NCBI GenBank assembly: GCA_003049465.1 | Contig: PYSS01000007.1 | Coordinates: forward strand, 310,001 to 374,000 | DNA: 64,000 nucleotides | Source of the DNA: Magnaporthiopsis rhizophila | Lineage: Eukaryota > Ascomycota > Sordariomycetes > Magnaporthales > Magnaporthaceae | Direction of reading: 5' to 3' | Shown here: in pieces, positions 1-11,188 of the stretch | How the letters are laid out: the number at the start of each line of letters is the position of its first letter | Position numbering within the stretch: the first letter of the stretch is position 1 | Made by a program: the position numbers and the translations under genes | The notes under the pieces: model-generated | The model's input: only the letters and a program-made list of their open reading frames with translations | Database searches by the model: none | Told to the model about the DNA's origin: nothing

Positions 1-2
1 TG

Positions 3-2735
3 AAGATGCCCGTCTACAGCCAGAAACAGATGACGGCTGTTATCGAGAAGAGAAATCAGTGGTTTCGGGCTGCTGCAAACGCCTTCATCAACCGATGCGT
101 GTCGGAATCGACGGACCCTGTAATGGCGCTCAAGAGCGAGGCGGAGAAGCGGATACCGCTACCCACGGCGAGGCGAGAGCCGACTCCACGGCCAGACGCC
201 TGCAGCCTCCCTGAGAGCATACCAAAGGAGCGCAAGAGCATCCCGGAAATCGTCCAGGAGCTCAAGGACAGCTCGTTCTACTCTGGGCAGATTGTCCCAA
301 ACGGCCACCGCGTGTTTGAAGCGCAGGAGCCCGTTTATGGTGATCTGAACTTTCTGCTCAGCCAGGATCTTGTCAACGCTCTTTACAACGCAAAGGGGAT
401 CACGCAGTTCTACTCCCACCAGGCCGTGGCCATAAACGGACTGAACGATGGCCACCACGTCGTGGTCGCAACATCGACGAGCTCGGGCAAATCTCTCATT
501 TACCAGCTCCCCGTTCTGCACGCACTGGAGAAAAATCATGCGTCCCGCGCCATGTACATCTTTCCAACCAAGGCTTTGGCTCAGGACCAGAAAAGGAGCC
601 TAAAAGAGATGTTGGCTTACATGCGCGGGCTGGAGGAGGTGCTGGTTGACACTTTCGACGGCGACACACCAATGAAGGACAGGAACTTGATTCGCGACGA
701 AGCGCGCATCATTTTCACGAATCCGGACATGCTACACCTCACCATTCTCCCGCAGGAGGAGCGGTGGCGGACGTTTCTCCAAAACCTCAAGTACGTGGTC
801 GTCGACGAGCTACATTACTACAACGGCCTGATGGGCTCGCATGTCGCCATGATCATGCGCCGGCTCAGGCGGATATGCGCAGCTGTGGGCAACCGTCATG
901 TCAAGTTTGTGTCCTGCTCTGCCACGGTGGCGAATCCCAAGGAGCATTTCAGCACTCTATTCGGGATCGACGACGTGCTTCTGGTTGACTCGGACGGCTC
1001 TCCGTCTGGGCGCAAGGAGTTTCTGTGCTGGAACACCCCCTACAAGGTCCCTGGCGACCCGTCGAGCGGGCGCGGTGACGCAAAGTACGAGTGCGCCCGC
1101 CTGTTCTGCCAGCTGGTGTTGCGTGGCGTCCGCGTAATCGCGTTTTGCAGGGTCAGGGAGCAGTGTGAGAAGCTCGTGGGTGCCGTCAAGGTGGAGCTTG
1201 AACGACTCGGCCGGTCCGAATGCATATCGCGCGTCATGGGCTATCGTGGCGGATACACGCCGCAAGACCGGCGGCGCATCGAGACCGAGATGTTCGAGGG
1301 CAAGCTCGTCGGCGTCGTTGCGACCACGGCGCTGGAACTTGGCGTTGATATCGGGTCCCTCGACTGCGTGCTCATATGGGGCTTCCCTTATACCATCGCC
1401 AACTTTCGCCAGCAGAGCGGCAGGGCCGGGAGGCGAAACAAGGACTCGCTCTCGGTCCTGGTTGGCGATTCGTTCCCAACCGACCAATACTACATGCAGA
1501 ATCCGGGCGAACTGTTTACCCAGCCCAACTGCGCGCTGCAGGTCGACCTGGACAACATGCTGGTGAGGGAGGGACATATCCAGTGCGCAGCGTATGAGAT
1601 GCCGATCCGGTCCGCCGAGGACGCCCAGTATTTCGGCAGCGACCTTGGCGACGTCTGCGTGCAACGTCTTGTCCCGGACGAGCTCGGCTTTTACCATTGC
1701 CACGATAGGTTTCGGCCGCAGCCGTCAAAACGCGTCTCCATCAGGGATACCGAAGAGGAGCACTTTGCAATCATCGACGTCTCTCACGGAAGGAACGTCG
1801 TCCTGGAGGAGCTGGAGGCTTCGCGGGCCACGTTTACGATTTACGATGGCGCCATATTCCTGCACCAGGGGAACACCTACCTCGTGCGCGACTTCAACCC
1901 GGACAAGCGTATGGCCAAGGTGGAGAAGGTCAAGGTCGACTGGACGACGGAACAGCGGGATTATACGGACATCGACCCGATCGAGACGGAGGCCGTCAAG
2001 CGCATCGAAGGATCCACGAGCCGGGCTTACCACGGAACCATCCGCATCAAGCAGGTCGTTTTCGGCTTCTTCAAGGTCGACAAGCGGAACCGGGTCTTGG
2101 ACGCGGTGCATGTCGACAACCCTCCGGTGGTGCGCTTCAGCAAGGGCATGTGGCTGGACGTACCGCGGGCGGCGCTCGAGATCCTGGAGGAGCGGCGGCT
2201 CAACGCGGCGGCGTCGATCCACGCGGCCGAGCACGCCGTCATGAGCCTGGTGCCCAACTTTGTCATCAGCACGCCCGGGGACGTGCGGACGGAGTGTAAG
2301 TCTGGGCTCAAGGAGTTTTCGCGGCGCGAGACCAGCCGCAAGCGGCCGGCGCGGCTGACGTTTTACGACGCCAAGGGGGGTGCTGGCGGGTCCGGCATCA
2401 ACACCAAAGCGTTCGAGTTTGTGGACCTGCTGCTGCGGCAGGCGCTGGCGCGCGTTGAGGCGTGCCGATGCGAGGGAGGATGCCTCGAGTGCGTGGCCAG
2501 CGAGGTATGCAAAGAGGCCAACGTGGTCATGAGCAAGGCGGGGAGCGGGGTGGTGCTCCGGACGCTGCTGGGTCTCGAAGTCGACGTTGACGCGCTGCCT
2601 ATGGGACCTGAGGGGTCGAGCCCTGCCGGTGTCGAAACGATCGTGCTCGCAGAGCCCGTTCCAGCGAGGAACCCTGGACTGCTGCGCGAAGCCAGCGAAG
2701 AAGCGAGCCCGGAAAGCGATCGGCCGAGAGGATGA
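3..2735 (+). CDS. HRQ1: Hrq1-type RecQ-family ATP-dependent DNA helicase, 5' partial
   Basis: The frame is open to the window edge, so the N-terminus lies upstream; the first ATG inside the window is at 6 and gives 909 residues. Superfamily 2 motifs appear in order: motif I with SSGKS (about residue 160), motif II as DELH in VVDELHYY (about 268), motif III SCSAT, motif V TTALELGVDIG and motif VI QQSGRAGRR (about 475). The C-terminus carries a cysteine cluster (CRCEGGCLECVASEVC, about residue 820), the zinc-binding end domain (DUF1998/MrfA-like) typical of Hrq1 and its bacterial relatives. Known family role: 3'-5' helicase in interstrand crosslink repair and genome stability, related to RECQ4. 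No intron is needed in the visible part. The stop is followed by 1.8 kb without a gene. Identity as Hrq1 rather than another DEAH helicase rests on the DELH box together with the C-terminal Cys cluster. Confidence 0.88.
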   Translation, partial: KMPVYSQKQMTAVIEKRNQWFRAAANAFINRCVSESTDPVMALKSEAEKRIPLPTARREPTPRPDACSLPESIPKERKSIPEIVQELKDSSFYSGQIVPNGHRVFEAQEPVYGDLNFLLSQDLVNALYNAKGITQFYSHQAVAINGLNDGHHVVVATSTSSGKSLIYQLPVLHALEKNHASRAMYIFPTKALAQDQKRSLKEMLAYMRGLEEVLVDTFDGDTPMKDRNLIRDEARIIFTNPDMLHLTILPQEERWRTFLQNLKYVVVDELHYYNGLMGSHVAMIMRRLRRICAAVGNRHVKFVSCSATVANPKEHFSTLFGIDDVLLVDSDGSPSGRKEFLCWNTPYKVPGDPSSGRGDAKYECARLFCQLVLRGVRVIAFCRVREQCEKLVGAVKVELERLGRSECISRVMGYRGGYTPQDRRRIETEMFEGKLVGVVATTALELGVDIGSLDCVLIWGFPYTIANFRQQSGRAGRRNKDSLSVLVGDSFPTDQYYMQNPGELFTQPNCALQVDLDNMLVREGHIQCAAYEMPIRSAEDAQYFGSDLGDVCVQRLVPDELGFYHCHDRFRPQPSKRVSIRDTEEEHFAIIDVSHGRNVVLEELEASRATFTIYDGAIFLHQGNTYLVRDFNPDKRMAKVEKVKVDWTTEQRDYTDIDPIETEAVKRIEGSTSRAYHGTIRIKQVVFGFFKVDKRNRVLDAVHVDNPPVVRFSKGMWLDVPRAALEILEERRLNAAASIHAAEHAVMSLVPNFVISTPGDVRTECKSGLKEFSRRETSRKRPARLTFYDAKGGAGGSGINTKAFEFVDLLLRQALARVEACRCEGGCLECVASEVCKEANVVMSKAGSGVVLRTLLGLEVDVDALPMGPEGSSPAGVETIVLAEPVPARNPGLLREASEEASPESDRPRG

Positions 2736-4575
2736 ACCTGTCGTCGCAGACCCGAACCGTTTAAAAAAAGGGCGGCACATCATACAGCGTCCCACAGTAA
2801 CGAACTGGTGTCGGGGATGGGGACAAAGCTTGGGATCCGAGTCGGGCGACTCCGAGCTGGTCCTGGTATGGTAACCGCTCAGCCCATGCCTGCAGCGTCA
2901 CATTCCCAGAAGCAGGCATTTCCTGGTTCTAATTTTTTTTTTCTTTTATAGTTGCACATGGGTGCTGCGGTACGAGCCCGAGCTGGAGAACAACAACAAT
3001 AATAATTAAACCCAAAACTCGATTTCCCCTGTGAAGGGTGAGGGGCTTTCACATGGCTGGATGGCCTGGACCGCTGCCCTCTGGCGCGTCGACATTGCAA
3101 GCACAGGGGTGCCACAAAAAACCACGCCGGACCAGCTGGGCGGTATTTCAAATTCGCGATGAATTCTGGGTTCCAGAAGCGCGCCTCTTGCCTCTCGGAC
3201 CCCGGCCAACTGGTCGACCAGACGGGCGCCCAGTTGGGATTTCAAAAATACCTATCCACTATGGGTGCGACTAGGCAACCCTGTCTTGATCAGCGGGAGT
3301 TCCTAATCGGGCAGGCTCTGGTCGAGCGTTCGTGTTCAAGTTCAACAAGGGGCCTGATCACCGCTCCCACGAAGCGTGCTAGTGCGTTCTCAAGCCAAAC
3401 GAGTCGCCTCACCGCACGGTCTCATAGAAGCCACGAGGGGCGCTTGCGAGAGGGCCCAGACTGGCCGATCGGCTGGCCCTGCAGCGGACGACTTTATGGC
3501 ATTGGACGCCACATTTCAGCTGTGCTCGACACACTTCAGAACAGCGGCATTTTTTGCCTGCGGGCAGAAGGCAGCCGTTAGCGCTGTTGCGTTCTTGTTT
3601 GATGGCACGGATCCCTGTGCTGCGCTCTTTATGCCGCTCTATGGAATCCTGCCCTGTTGATAGGCTGGGGCCTCGCTGCAAAGGCCTCGCTCACATCAAA
3701 CGCCAGACTCGCAGCCTGCCCAAAAAAGGATGGGAGTTTTCAGCCATGAGACAGAGGCTTTGCTGCCTTAATCCGATGGTGGACCCATAAATATCTCTGG
3801 AGGAAGCTACCACCTTTTTCTTTTCTTTTCTTTTCTTTTTTTTCCCTCTCTCTTTTGGGCAAGGTAACTCGATGTGCCTGCCCGAGTCCCTGCCCGAGTC
3901 CCTGGCTCTGTATTGTGAGTTCGTAGCCTGAGACGGGGCAAAGGGCGGCCCGCACCCGGTCCTGTGGGCGATCGGGAGGGCGATACGAGCTAGTTAGTGG
4001 TTGAGGCAGGGGGGCCTCTCATTGTGTGCCAGATAAGCAGGGTCGTCACCGCCAACCAACTGCCATTTGATTTACTGTTATGTATCTATACCGCCCCCAG
4101 CTTTGTCTGCAGCTCTCAGCCTCACCTCGATAATGTTCCCGCTTACGGTCTTGGCGAGGTCCTCTTGGCAGGTCCCGGTCCCCATTAGATTCGCGCGCGC
4201 ATCGTCCGTCTTCCATCGTTCGTTTTTTTTTTCTTCTCCCCATCCCTACCTTTGGGAGCCAAGCCGTGTTCCAGCCCGCCCGCCCCGCGCCCTACATCGA
4301 AGCTGATCGGTGCCCAGCGACTTAGCGCACGCTACAGAGCCGGACTAGTACCAGCTCAGGGCTGAATAGCAGCGACGGCACGGCACAGCAGCCCAACCGT
4401 CCTAAGCGATACGAAACCGTCCACGTCCAGCTGGCTGGCAACCCAAGACCGCCGGTCAGGCTGCCCCGGTTCTGCCGCTGTCGAGCGATAACACCGGCGC
4501 CTGCCGCGTTTCGCTCCAGTTTCGACGTCTTCTCCCTTCTTCCTTTAGTCTTCTTGAACTTTTTTTTTGCCCAGC
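2736..4575. other. Gene-free spacer between helicase and Ca2+/H+ exchanger
   Basis: I see no convincing coding exon. The stretch holds a CTTTT/TTTTC microsatellite at about 3814-3845, a tandem duplication of the 12-mer TGCCCGAGTCCC at about 3880-3903, a 12-bp perfect palindrome CTGGTCGACCAG at 3210-3221 nested in a larger inverted CCAACTGG/CCAGTTGG pair, and a CT-rich leader (about 4200-4575) just before the next start codon. Confidence 0.6.
3814..3845 (+). repeat. CTTTT microsatellite
   Basis: Four to five copies of TTTTC followed by a T-run in the spacer upstream of the Ca2+/H+ exchanger gene. Confidence 0.85.
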
Positions 4576-6472
4576 ATGTCGATCCCACGACCACCACCAT
4601 CACCGGCCCTGCCGACCCGAAAGCCATCGCGAGACCGGAGGCCCCTGTACGACAGCGAGAAATCCCCCAGGGTCACCCAGACGTCAAGGCTGCTGCCGAC
4701 GCATAGGGACTCAGCCGACTTTGCAGGCTGGAGCAATACGGCCGCCGCCACGACCAGCAGCAGCAGCAACCCGCTCAGGGAGTACCACGACGAGCAGAAG
4801 CACCGAGTGCATCTTCATCCGCCGCCGTCGAGGCAGCAGCAGCAGCAGGAGTATCGGCAGAAGCTCGGTCTGAGGCGCACGCGCAGCATGCCGCCTTTTC
4901 TCCGCACCGAAGGCGAGAGCGGCCGCAACGGCTTCCACCCGCTGCACTTCCTGCGCATCATCTGGCGCTCGTCCTCCATCGTGTCCAGCTATGTCAACAT
5001 CTTGTGGCCCGTCGTCCCCGCAGCCTTGACCGTCAGATACGTGCGACCGGACTGGCATCTTGCCATCTTCATCCTGTCCTATGTAAGAGAAACATCTAGA
5101 CCCCACATTTACCCCAGAGCACATGGTGGCGGCTAACAGGTGCTTCGTTAAAGATCGCCATGGTACCGTGCGCCAATCTAGTGGGCTTTGCGGGACAAGA
5201 GCTCGCGCGCAAAGTGGCTCGTAAGTACCTACCATGCACTACTCACACATTTTGGGACGAGTGAAACAGAAGCAAAAATAATGAAAGAAATGGAAAGGAT
5301 GGAAAAAGCAGAGAAACACGACGCTGACCGCCTGAACAATACAGATGTCTATGGTGTTCTTATCGAAACGGGGTAATTCCGCCTTTATTTTCTCTTTTGC
5401 TCTTCATATCCCACCGTGACGCTGACTTTGGATTGTTTTATCTACAAAAAGGTTTGGTAGTATTGTCGAGGTTATTCTGTTTCTCGTGCTCCTCACACGA
5501 GACCTGGTCCCCGTCATCCAGGCTGCCATCTTGGGATCCATCCTGGCGACCATGCTGCTCTGCCTAGGCCTCTGCTTCATTGCCGGAGGGCTCAGGAGAG
5601 AAGAGACGGAGCACAACGAAGCCATCAGCGAGGCGGGAGCCGGACTCCTGCTCACGGCCGGCCTCGGCCTGGCCATCCCGGCAATCTTCAAAAAGTCGCT
5701 GGCCGGCGGGGGGCTGGTGACGGACGAGGAGCTCAACCACCGCGTGCTGAGCGTGTCCCGCGGCACGTCCATCCTGCTGGTGCTGGCCTACCTCGTCTTT
5801 GTGTGGTTCCAGGCCAAGACGCACCACGGCATCTACGACGCCATCTTCGAGGAGGACGACAAGCGCGACGTCGACCGGCCGCGCGACGCCAAGAAGAACA
5901 AGCTGACCATCTTCGAGTGCGCCATCGCGCTCGCCATCGCGCTCACGCTCGTGACGGTCATCGCCGTCACGCTGGTCGAGCAGATCGAGCACATTGTCCT
6001 CGAGCGCGGCGTCTCCGACTCCTTCATGGGCCTCATCCTCGTGCCCCTGGTCGAGAAGGCCGCCGAGCACCTGACGGCCGTCGACGAGGCCTGGGACGAC
6101 CAGATGAACTTTGCCCTCAGCCACGTCCTGGGCGCCACGCTCCAGACGGCCCTGTTCAACGCCCCGCTCGTCGTCATCGTCGGCTGGATCCTGCACAAGC
6201 CCATGGGGCTCGACTTTCAGATCTTTGACGTTGCCATGCTGCTCATTGCTATTGTCGTCGTGGGAAACTGTAAGTTTTGGACGCCCCTCCATATCCTCCG
6301 AGGGGCTCGATCTGAATTTGATTCTAACCACACGCTCACTCCGGTCCTAGTTCTTCGTGATGGGAAAACCAACTACCTCGAGGGCTCGCTCTGCGTGATT
6401 GTCTACGTGGCCATCGCCGTTGCCGCCTTCAACTACCCCAACCCGGCTCACCTGTTCAAGGCCCACCACTAG
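4576..6472 (+). CDS. Vacuolar Ca2+/H+ exchanger (CAX family)
   Basis: Five exons (4576-5082, 5154-5220, 5345-5372, 5452-6269, 6351-6472) give 513 residues. The ATG at 4576 opens a Pro/Arg-rich cytosolic N-terminus of about 130 residues, followed by many hydrophobic segments. Two CAX signatures are visible: GF(G)SIVEVILF in the first repeat, assembled across the 5373-5451 intron, and the second half-repeat segment around 6150-6260 (HVLGATLQTALFNAPLVV). Between the halves is an acidic loop near EEDDKRDVDRPRDAKKNK. The family exchanges vacuolar protons for cytosolic calcium (yeast Vcx1), lowering cytosolic Ca2+ after stress. Exon 3 is only 28 nt, so an ORF-only view misses it; it restores the conserved stretch HVYGVLIET. 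Donors are GTAAGA, GTAAGT, GTAATT and GTAAGT. The gene converges on nitrate reductase. Paralogue-level identity (which Vcx of the fungus) cannot be read from sequence alone. Confidence 0.9.
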
Positions 6473-6984
6473 GTGACCTCGAGCCGAGGTTTTTCTTTCT
6501 TTCTCGTCTTGGGTGGTTTTGTACGTTTAATGTACTTCACGTTTAATGAATATATCCGGACTGGCGTTCGTTTGATACGTGTGTGCCTCAACTGCTGCGT
6601 TTGACCGAATATGCTCGTGAATGCCGGGCAGCACAGCCGCGCGGCCTTTAGAGTTCTTCGGCCCAAGAAGTCGGGTTTTAAGAGGGTGGAGGACCCTGCG
6701 GTCCCCAGGGGTGCAAGACTCCTTACAGTGGTCATCAAACAAGCGCTTTGAGAAGGAAATCGCGAGCCAGGCTACTGCCTCGTATCGAACCCCTACTCCA
6801 ATTTTTTTTTTCTTCTTACTCCCAAGGAGGTACATAAAATCGAGAGACGTTTAAGGAACAGGACAAGAATCCAGATTCAAACGGAGCAGGGGAGAAGAAG
6901 AAGAAGAAGAAGAAAAAAGATCTAGGGCATGCATGCTCTCCGCCCATTTTATATACATACCTGCCGCATCTTTTGCGTCAACAT
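6473..6984. other. Convergent 3' spacer with AAG microsatellite
   Basis: This lies between two converging genes and holds only 3' untranslated sequence as far as I can tell. An AAG repeat followed by an A-run sits at 6892-6918. No coding exon is seen. Confidence 0.6.
6892..6918 (+). repeat. AAG microsatellite with A-run
   Basis: About seven GAA/AAG units ending in a short A-run, in the convergent 3' spacer of the exchanger and nitrate reductase. Confidence 0.85.
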
Positions 6985-9830
6985 CTAAAAAAATATCAAG
7001 TCCTCCTCCCTCCACCCAAGCTCGTTTATAAATATCTCGCGCACACTTGTCTCCATGCTCTCGGGGCCGCAAACAAGCACCACGTCCCCGCAACTGCCAT
7101 CACCATCAAGGCGCGGGCGGCCGACCTCGCGCTCAAAAAAGGCCCGGTCCATGCGTCCCATGCACCCCGTCCACTCGACCGACGGCCGCGTGAGCGAGTG
7201 CACGAGCGTGCAGCGGCCGGCGCTCTCGGCGACGAGGGCGTCGAGCTCGGCGCGGCAGAGGATGTCATCCTCGGCGCGGTTCCCGTCGAGGAGCAGGCAG
7301 CGGGTCGGGTCCTGATCGTCGCGGGCGACGGCGCGCAGGACCTGGAACACGGGCGTGACGCCTGAGCCGCCGCAGACCATGATGAAGCGGCCGGCACGGC
7401 GCTCGCGGTTGTTTAGAGTGAAGCGGCCGCGGCCGAGGTACTCGAACTTGCCGATTGGGCCTTTGAAGTCGACCCAGTGGCCTACGGGGAGGTGGCTTAG
7501 CGCCGTGGTCATCTTGCCGCCGTCGTTGCCGGTCCCATCGGCAGTCGCGGCGTAGATCTTGATGAGCACGTGCAGCTCGCCGCGGTCCGTGATCTCCGAT
7601 ATGGGCGTGTAGGCCCGGATGATGGCCTCGCGCGTCACGGGGTCTCGCAGCCGCATCATCAGGTGTTGCCCCACGGGGAGCCCGATGGCCTGGTCCGGGT
7701 GGTCGAGCGTGAAGCTGAAGACGATGGTGTCTTGGCTTACCCTGCGCTTGCCGCTCAACAGCGCCTTGGACCAGGTCTTGGACTGCAGGAACACGGGCCG
7801 CTTCTCGGACGACGACACCTCAGACGGTGACGGTTCGGGATCTGCGAGGGCGGCCCGAGATGCCTCGTCCAGCGAACCGATGTGGTACTCGGGCATCATT
7901 GCCTTGGCATTTTCCGAGTCTGCAGCACACGTGAAGGTCCATGTCAGCTAGGGGCTGCCGCTACCGGCTGCAAGCAATAGGTGTCTAGCCACTTACGGAT
8001 GGTGAGGAATTCCTCGCTGACGTCCTGACCGGCGGCTCCTATGATGGATGCGGCCCCGCCCGGATGGCCTTCGAGGAACTTGGTCCCGTCGTACACCTGA
8101 CCGTTGACGACGAACCACGGCCGGTCCTCGCCCTCGTGCTTCTTCAGCTCCTCTATGCTGATCTGGCGGTCGACCGACTTGTCTACCATGCAGATCTCCT
8201 TGGCCGGCTCTTCTGCCGTAGCGGCCTGACCGTCATCGTCGTCGCTCGTAGTCTTTTCGCCCCAAAAGCCGTTGGAGAGGTTTCCGCCGGCCTTTTTGAC
8301 GCGCTCCATCCAGCCACCAGCAATCAGGGCCGGCTGGGTCGGGTGCTCGAAGCGGAGGGTGTGGCCGTCGTTCTCGCGATGGATAACGACTCGGTACCAG
8401 GGATTGTTCATCATGCCCAGGACGCTCCAGTACATGTCGCGCGGCTGCACCATCATGGCGTCGTCCATGGCGCGAACCATGACGTCTTCGGCAGCCGCCA
8501 GCTCGGCCAGCGGCACGTCCAGCTCCCAGAAGCACCAGCAGAAGCAGGCATCGCGCCATGACAGGTCGACCTTGCCACCGTACAGCATGTCGCCCTCGGC
8601 CGCGAGCCGGTAGTCGTCCTCGGGGTATCTTATTTCTGCCAGCGCCCAGGTCTTGCCCCTGTCGAGCGTCACCTCCATCCGAGTCACACGCTTGCCGCCG
8701 CCTGCGTAGGCGTAGCCCCTGAGCTTGTAGGCCCCGCCCCCGGTCAGCGAGACGGTTTCGTCATGGGCGGGGAAGCATGTGGCGCTGTTGGTGTTGAGGT
8801 CGTAGATGGCGTAGCGCTCGTCCTTCCACACGTCGGGCAGGTTCGCGCTAGCCTCGGGCGAGACCATTGTGGGCAGGACCCGGTTGTCGTATATGTGGTA
8901 CCAGTTGTCGCTCGGCTCGCTAGAAACGACGATGCGCTTCAGCCATTTAACACTGCGACCGCCGATCTGGCCGGGGATAACGATCCTCAAGGGTTTGCCA
9001 TGGTCTGGGTGCAGGATCTCCCCGTTCATCCGGTGGGCAACCATGATGCCACGGTTTGGGTCCATGGCCCAGCCGAGCTTGATCGAAGTGCCGTAGTAGC
9101 CGTTGGGCAGCTTGTCGGCACCCTCGAAGTAGACGTAGCGTGCGCCCCGACGGGGCACGGCACGGGCAAGGAGATCGCCCAAAGGCACGCCGGTCCAAAG
9201 CGAGGTCGAGAGGCCGGCCGCTCCCCACGAGAAGCCCTTGGTTTTGCGGACCACATTCTGCTCCTTGCGCCGGTTCCCCGCGCACACGAGAGTGATTGGG
9301 TAGGTCTGCTGCTCGTACTCCCTGAGCAGGTCGCGCAGTGTCAGACGCATCGGCGTCTCTACCATGCCCCCTACCGAGAACTCCCAGTCCAGCATGTCGG
9401 CGTCCTCAACGCGCGGCACCGCGCCGTGGTTCCTGACATAGTGCAGGTCCTTGGTGGTCAGAAAGCCCTCGTTGAATAAGTCGGTCAGGGGGGCCTCGAC
9501 GTTGAAGGGATGGACACCCGTGAGCCTGATTAGCCTGGGATCCCGCTCGACGTGGTTGTCTGGTGTCCTGAGGTCCTCGGCGAGAACCTTGTTTTGTCTC
9601 GACGGGGGTGGTAGAGCATATGGCCGGGGAGCGTCGTCTCCGGCTGGCGGCTTGATGGCCTCGTATGGTAGGGCATCGAGGCTGAAACTTGAGTGCCTCG
9701 AATCTGCCAATGTCTTTGCAGGGCTTGGCGGGAAGATGTCCGCCTTCTTGATAGGCGGAGAGGAGCTCTTGAGGGATGTTGGTTCTATGCCCAGGATGAC
9801 CTCCATGGTCAGGACATCTGCGGAAGTCAT
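6985..9830 (-). CDS. niaD: Nitrate reductase [NAD(P)H], molybdenum-haem-flavin enzyme
   Basis: Two exons (9830-7997 and 7919-6985) give 922 residues, the usual length for fungal nitrate reductase (niaD/nit-3). Domains in order: molybdopterin domain with the conserved cysteine in VCAGNRR; Mo dimerisation domain; cytochrome b5 domain with axial histidine in HPGG and the second in TIHSENAK; ferredoxin-reductase-like FAD domain with RAYTPIS; NADPH domain with CGGSGVTP and CGPESM. The longer frame begins with a non-ATG codon, so I place the start at the first ATG (9830). The single intron (7996-7920) falls inside the codon of the second haem-ligating histidine. The enzyme reduces nitrate to nitrite in the cytosol. 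The nitrite reductase and nitrate transporter genes, clustered with it in some fungi, are absent here. It shares a 2.6-kb divergent spacer with UPF2 that carries NIT4- and GATA-type sites, so nitrate induction and nitrogen-metabolite repression are expected. Confidence 0.96.
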
Positions 9831-9912
9831 GACGTGCAATCTTTGGCGGCGAGTGTGGGAAGCTCGTGATCTTGCAGCCAGGGGCTAAAATGAGGACACG
9901 GTCACAAAGACA

Positions 9913-10106
9913 GATAAGGACAAAGTTCAGATACGTAAGAATGTTCGGGGAGGAGGATGGAAAATGTATGTGCTTTCTGTAATGCCAGACGCTAGGGTGG
10001 TGCGTCTAGGAATTAGGTAGGTATGTACGGGCTACGGGCATATGTCCAAGAGGAACTAGGAAGTCAAACTCGAGTGGCGGCGGAGGCCACGACGGGTATA
10101 TCTATC
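9913..10106 (-). promoter_or_regulatory. Proximal GATA (NIT2/AreA-type) sites upstream of nitrate reductase
   Basis: GATAAG lies at 9913-9918, about 85 bp upstream of the nitrate reductase ATG. TATCTATC at 10099-10106 contains two GATA cores on the minus strand and the TATCTA form described for Neurospora NIT2 sites, about 270 bp upstream. Paired or clustered GATA cores close to a nitrate reductase start are the expected target of AreA/NIT2 and of the antagonist AreB. Binding is inferred from the words only. Confidence 0.6.
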
Positions 10107-10396
10107 CGGCACCAGCCCTATTCCTGTGTCGTCCAGAGCGAGTCGCTTGACAGACGTAAGCTTAGTTGTCTGTGCCCCGGGGTTGTGGCCTCTAGTCGAC
10201 ATTGGGAGCCGGAGATCTGGAAAAAGGCAGTTGACCGGGAAGATCTGGCCAATGGCACTAGACGCACGGGAACGCGGGAGTGAGACGAGGGGGTCTGATG
10301 GGGCCTTTCTATGGCCTGATCATGCAGTCAGGCATATCGGAAGTGGGAAGGGTAGAGCGGGCCCGTCGCGGGCCGGAGATGTCTGTGACGACCAAC

Positions 10397-11188
10397 GATA
10401 AGCAGCAGGGCAACCGAAGATCAGTTCGTATATGGGCAAACAGAGACACTCCACCCTTAGTTGGCACTATCGGGGCTGGCCTCTTTTCCCTTCCGGGGCT
10501 CGAAAGGGAGGAGGCGGACAAGAGAGCAGGACGAAGGCAAGGACCTGGCCAGCAGCGTCTCCTCGGGTGTCTTTACGGCAAGAGCCGCAGCAGAGCCACA
10601 CGGGCAAGCAAGGATAGACGCCAGCGGCCGTGGCTGACAGAGGATCGGCAGGAGGATGAAGCAGAGCCAGCACACCAGTACACAGTACAAGGATGGGTGT
10701 GGATGACCGATTGGGCCATCTCCGGGGGGCCAACGATAGAGCGCAGGCTCCGCGGATTTACGCGGGCCCGTCTCGTTTTCGGCACGAGATGAAAGGCGCA
10801 TCTGAACATCAGGCCTGCCCCAGAAGACTCTTATCAGCTCATATGTGTGCGAGTAGCTTTCTTGTACGTCAAACCGATACCTGACCTGAATTGAATCGCG
10901 CTTTCCATCCTTGGGTAGGCACGCCCAGGGGGGTGCCGGTGGGTGCTGATAAGGTCAGACCCGCTTTTTGAGCCTGCCCCGGAGATGCACCAGCGGCTCA
11001 GCTCCCAAAGCACGCAAGCTCTCTCCGTGACGGAAACAAGACGGCATTCGAGCCGTTCCCCTTTTTTGCATGGTATTCCTTCTTCCTCGGGACTTTCGGA
11101 CAGGGCGGATGTTGCTTTGTGGGACTGGGGCCTGGTCAAGCAGGGCATGAACGAGACGGGAAACCCCTGACTCGTTGGCCATCTTATC
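10397..11188. promoter_or_regulatory. Distal GATA sites in the nitrate reductase/UPF2 spacer
   Basis: GATAAG occurs at 10397-10402 and 10948-10953, and its complement CTTATC at 10830-10835 and 11183-11188. Together with the proximal sites they flank the NIT4-type palindrome on both sides. A six-base word is expected once per about 2 kb per strand by chance, so individual sites are weak evidence; the cluster around the palindrome is more persuasive. Confidence 0.4.
10749..10756. promoter_or_regulatory. NIT4/NirA-type binding palindrome TCCGCGGA
   Basis: TCCGCGGA is an exact eight-base palindrome and matches the site described for Neurospora NIT4. With the preceding C it also reads CTCCGCGG, which fits the Aspergillus NirA consensus CTCCGHGG. 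It lies about 920 bp upstream of the nitrate reductase start and is flanked by GATA words, the arrangement expected for joint pathway-specific and global nitrogen control. Function is inferred. Confidence 0.65.
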
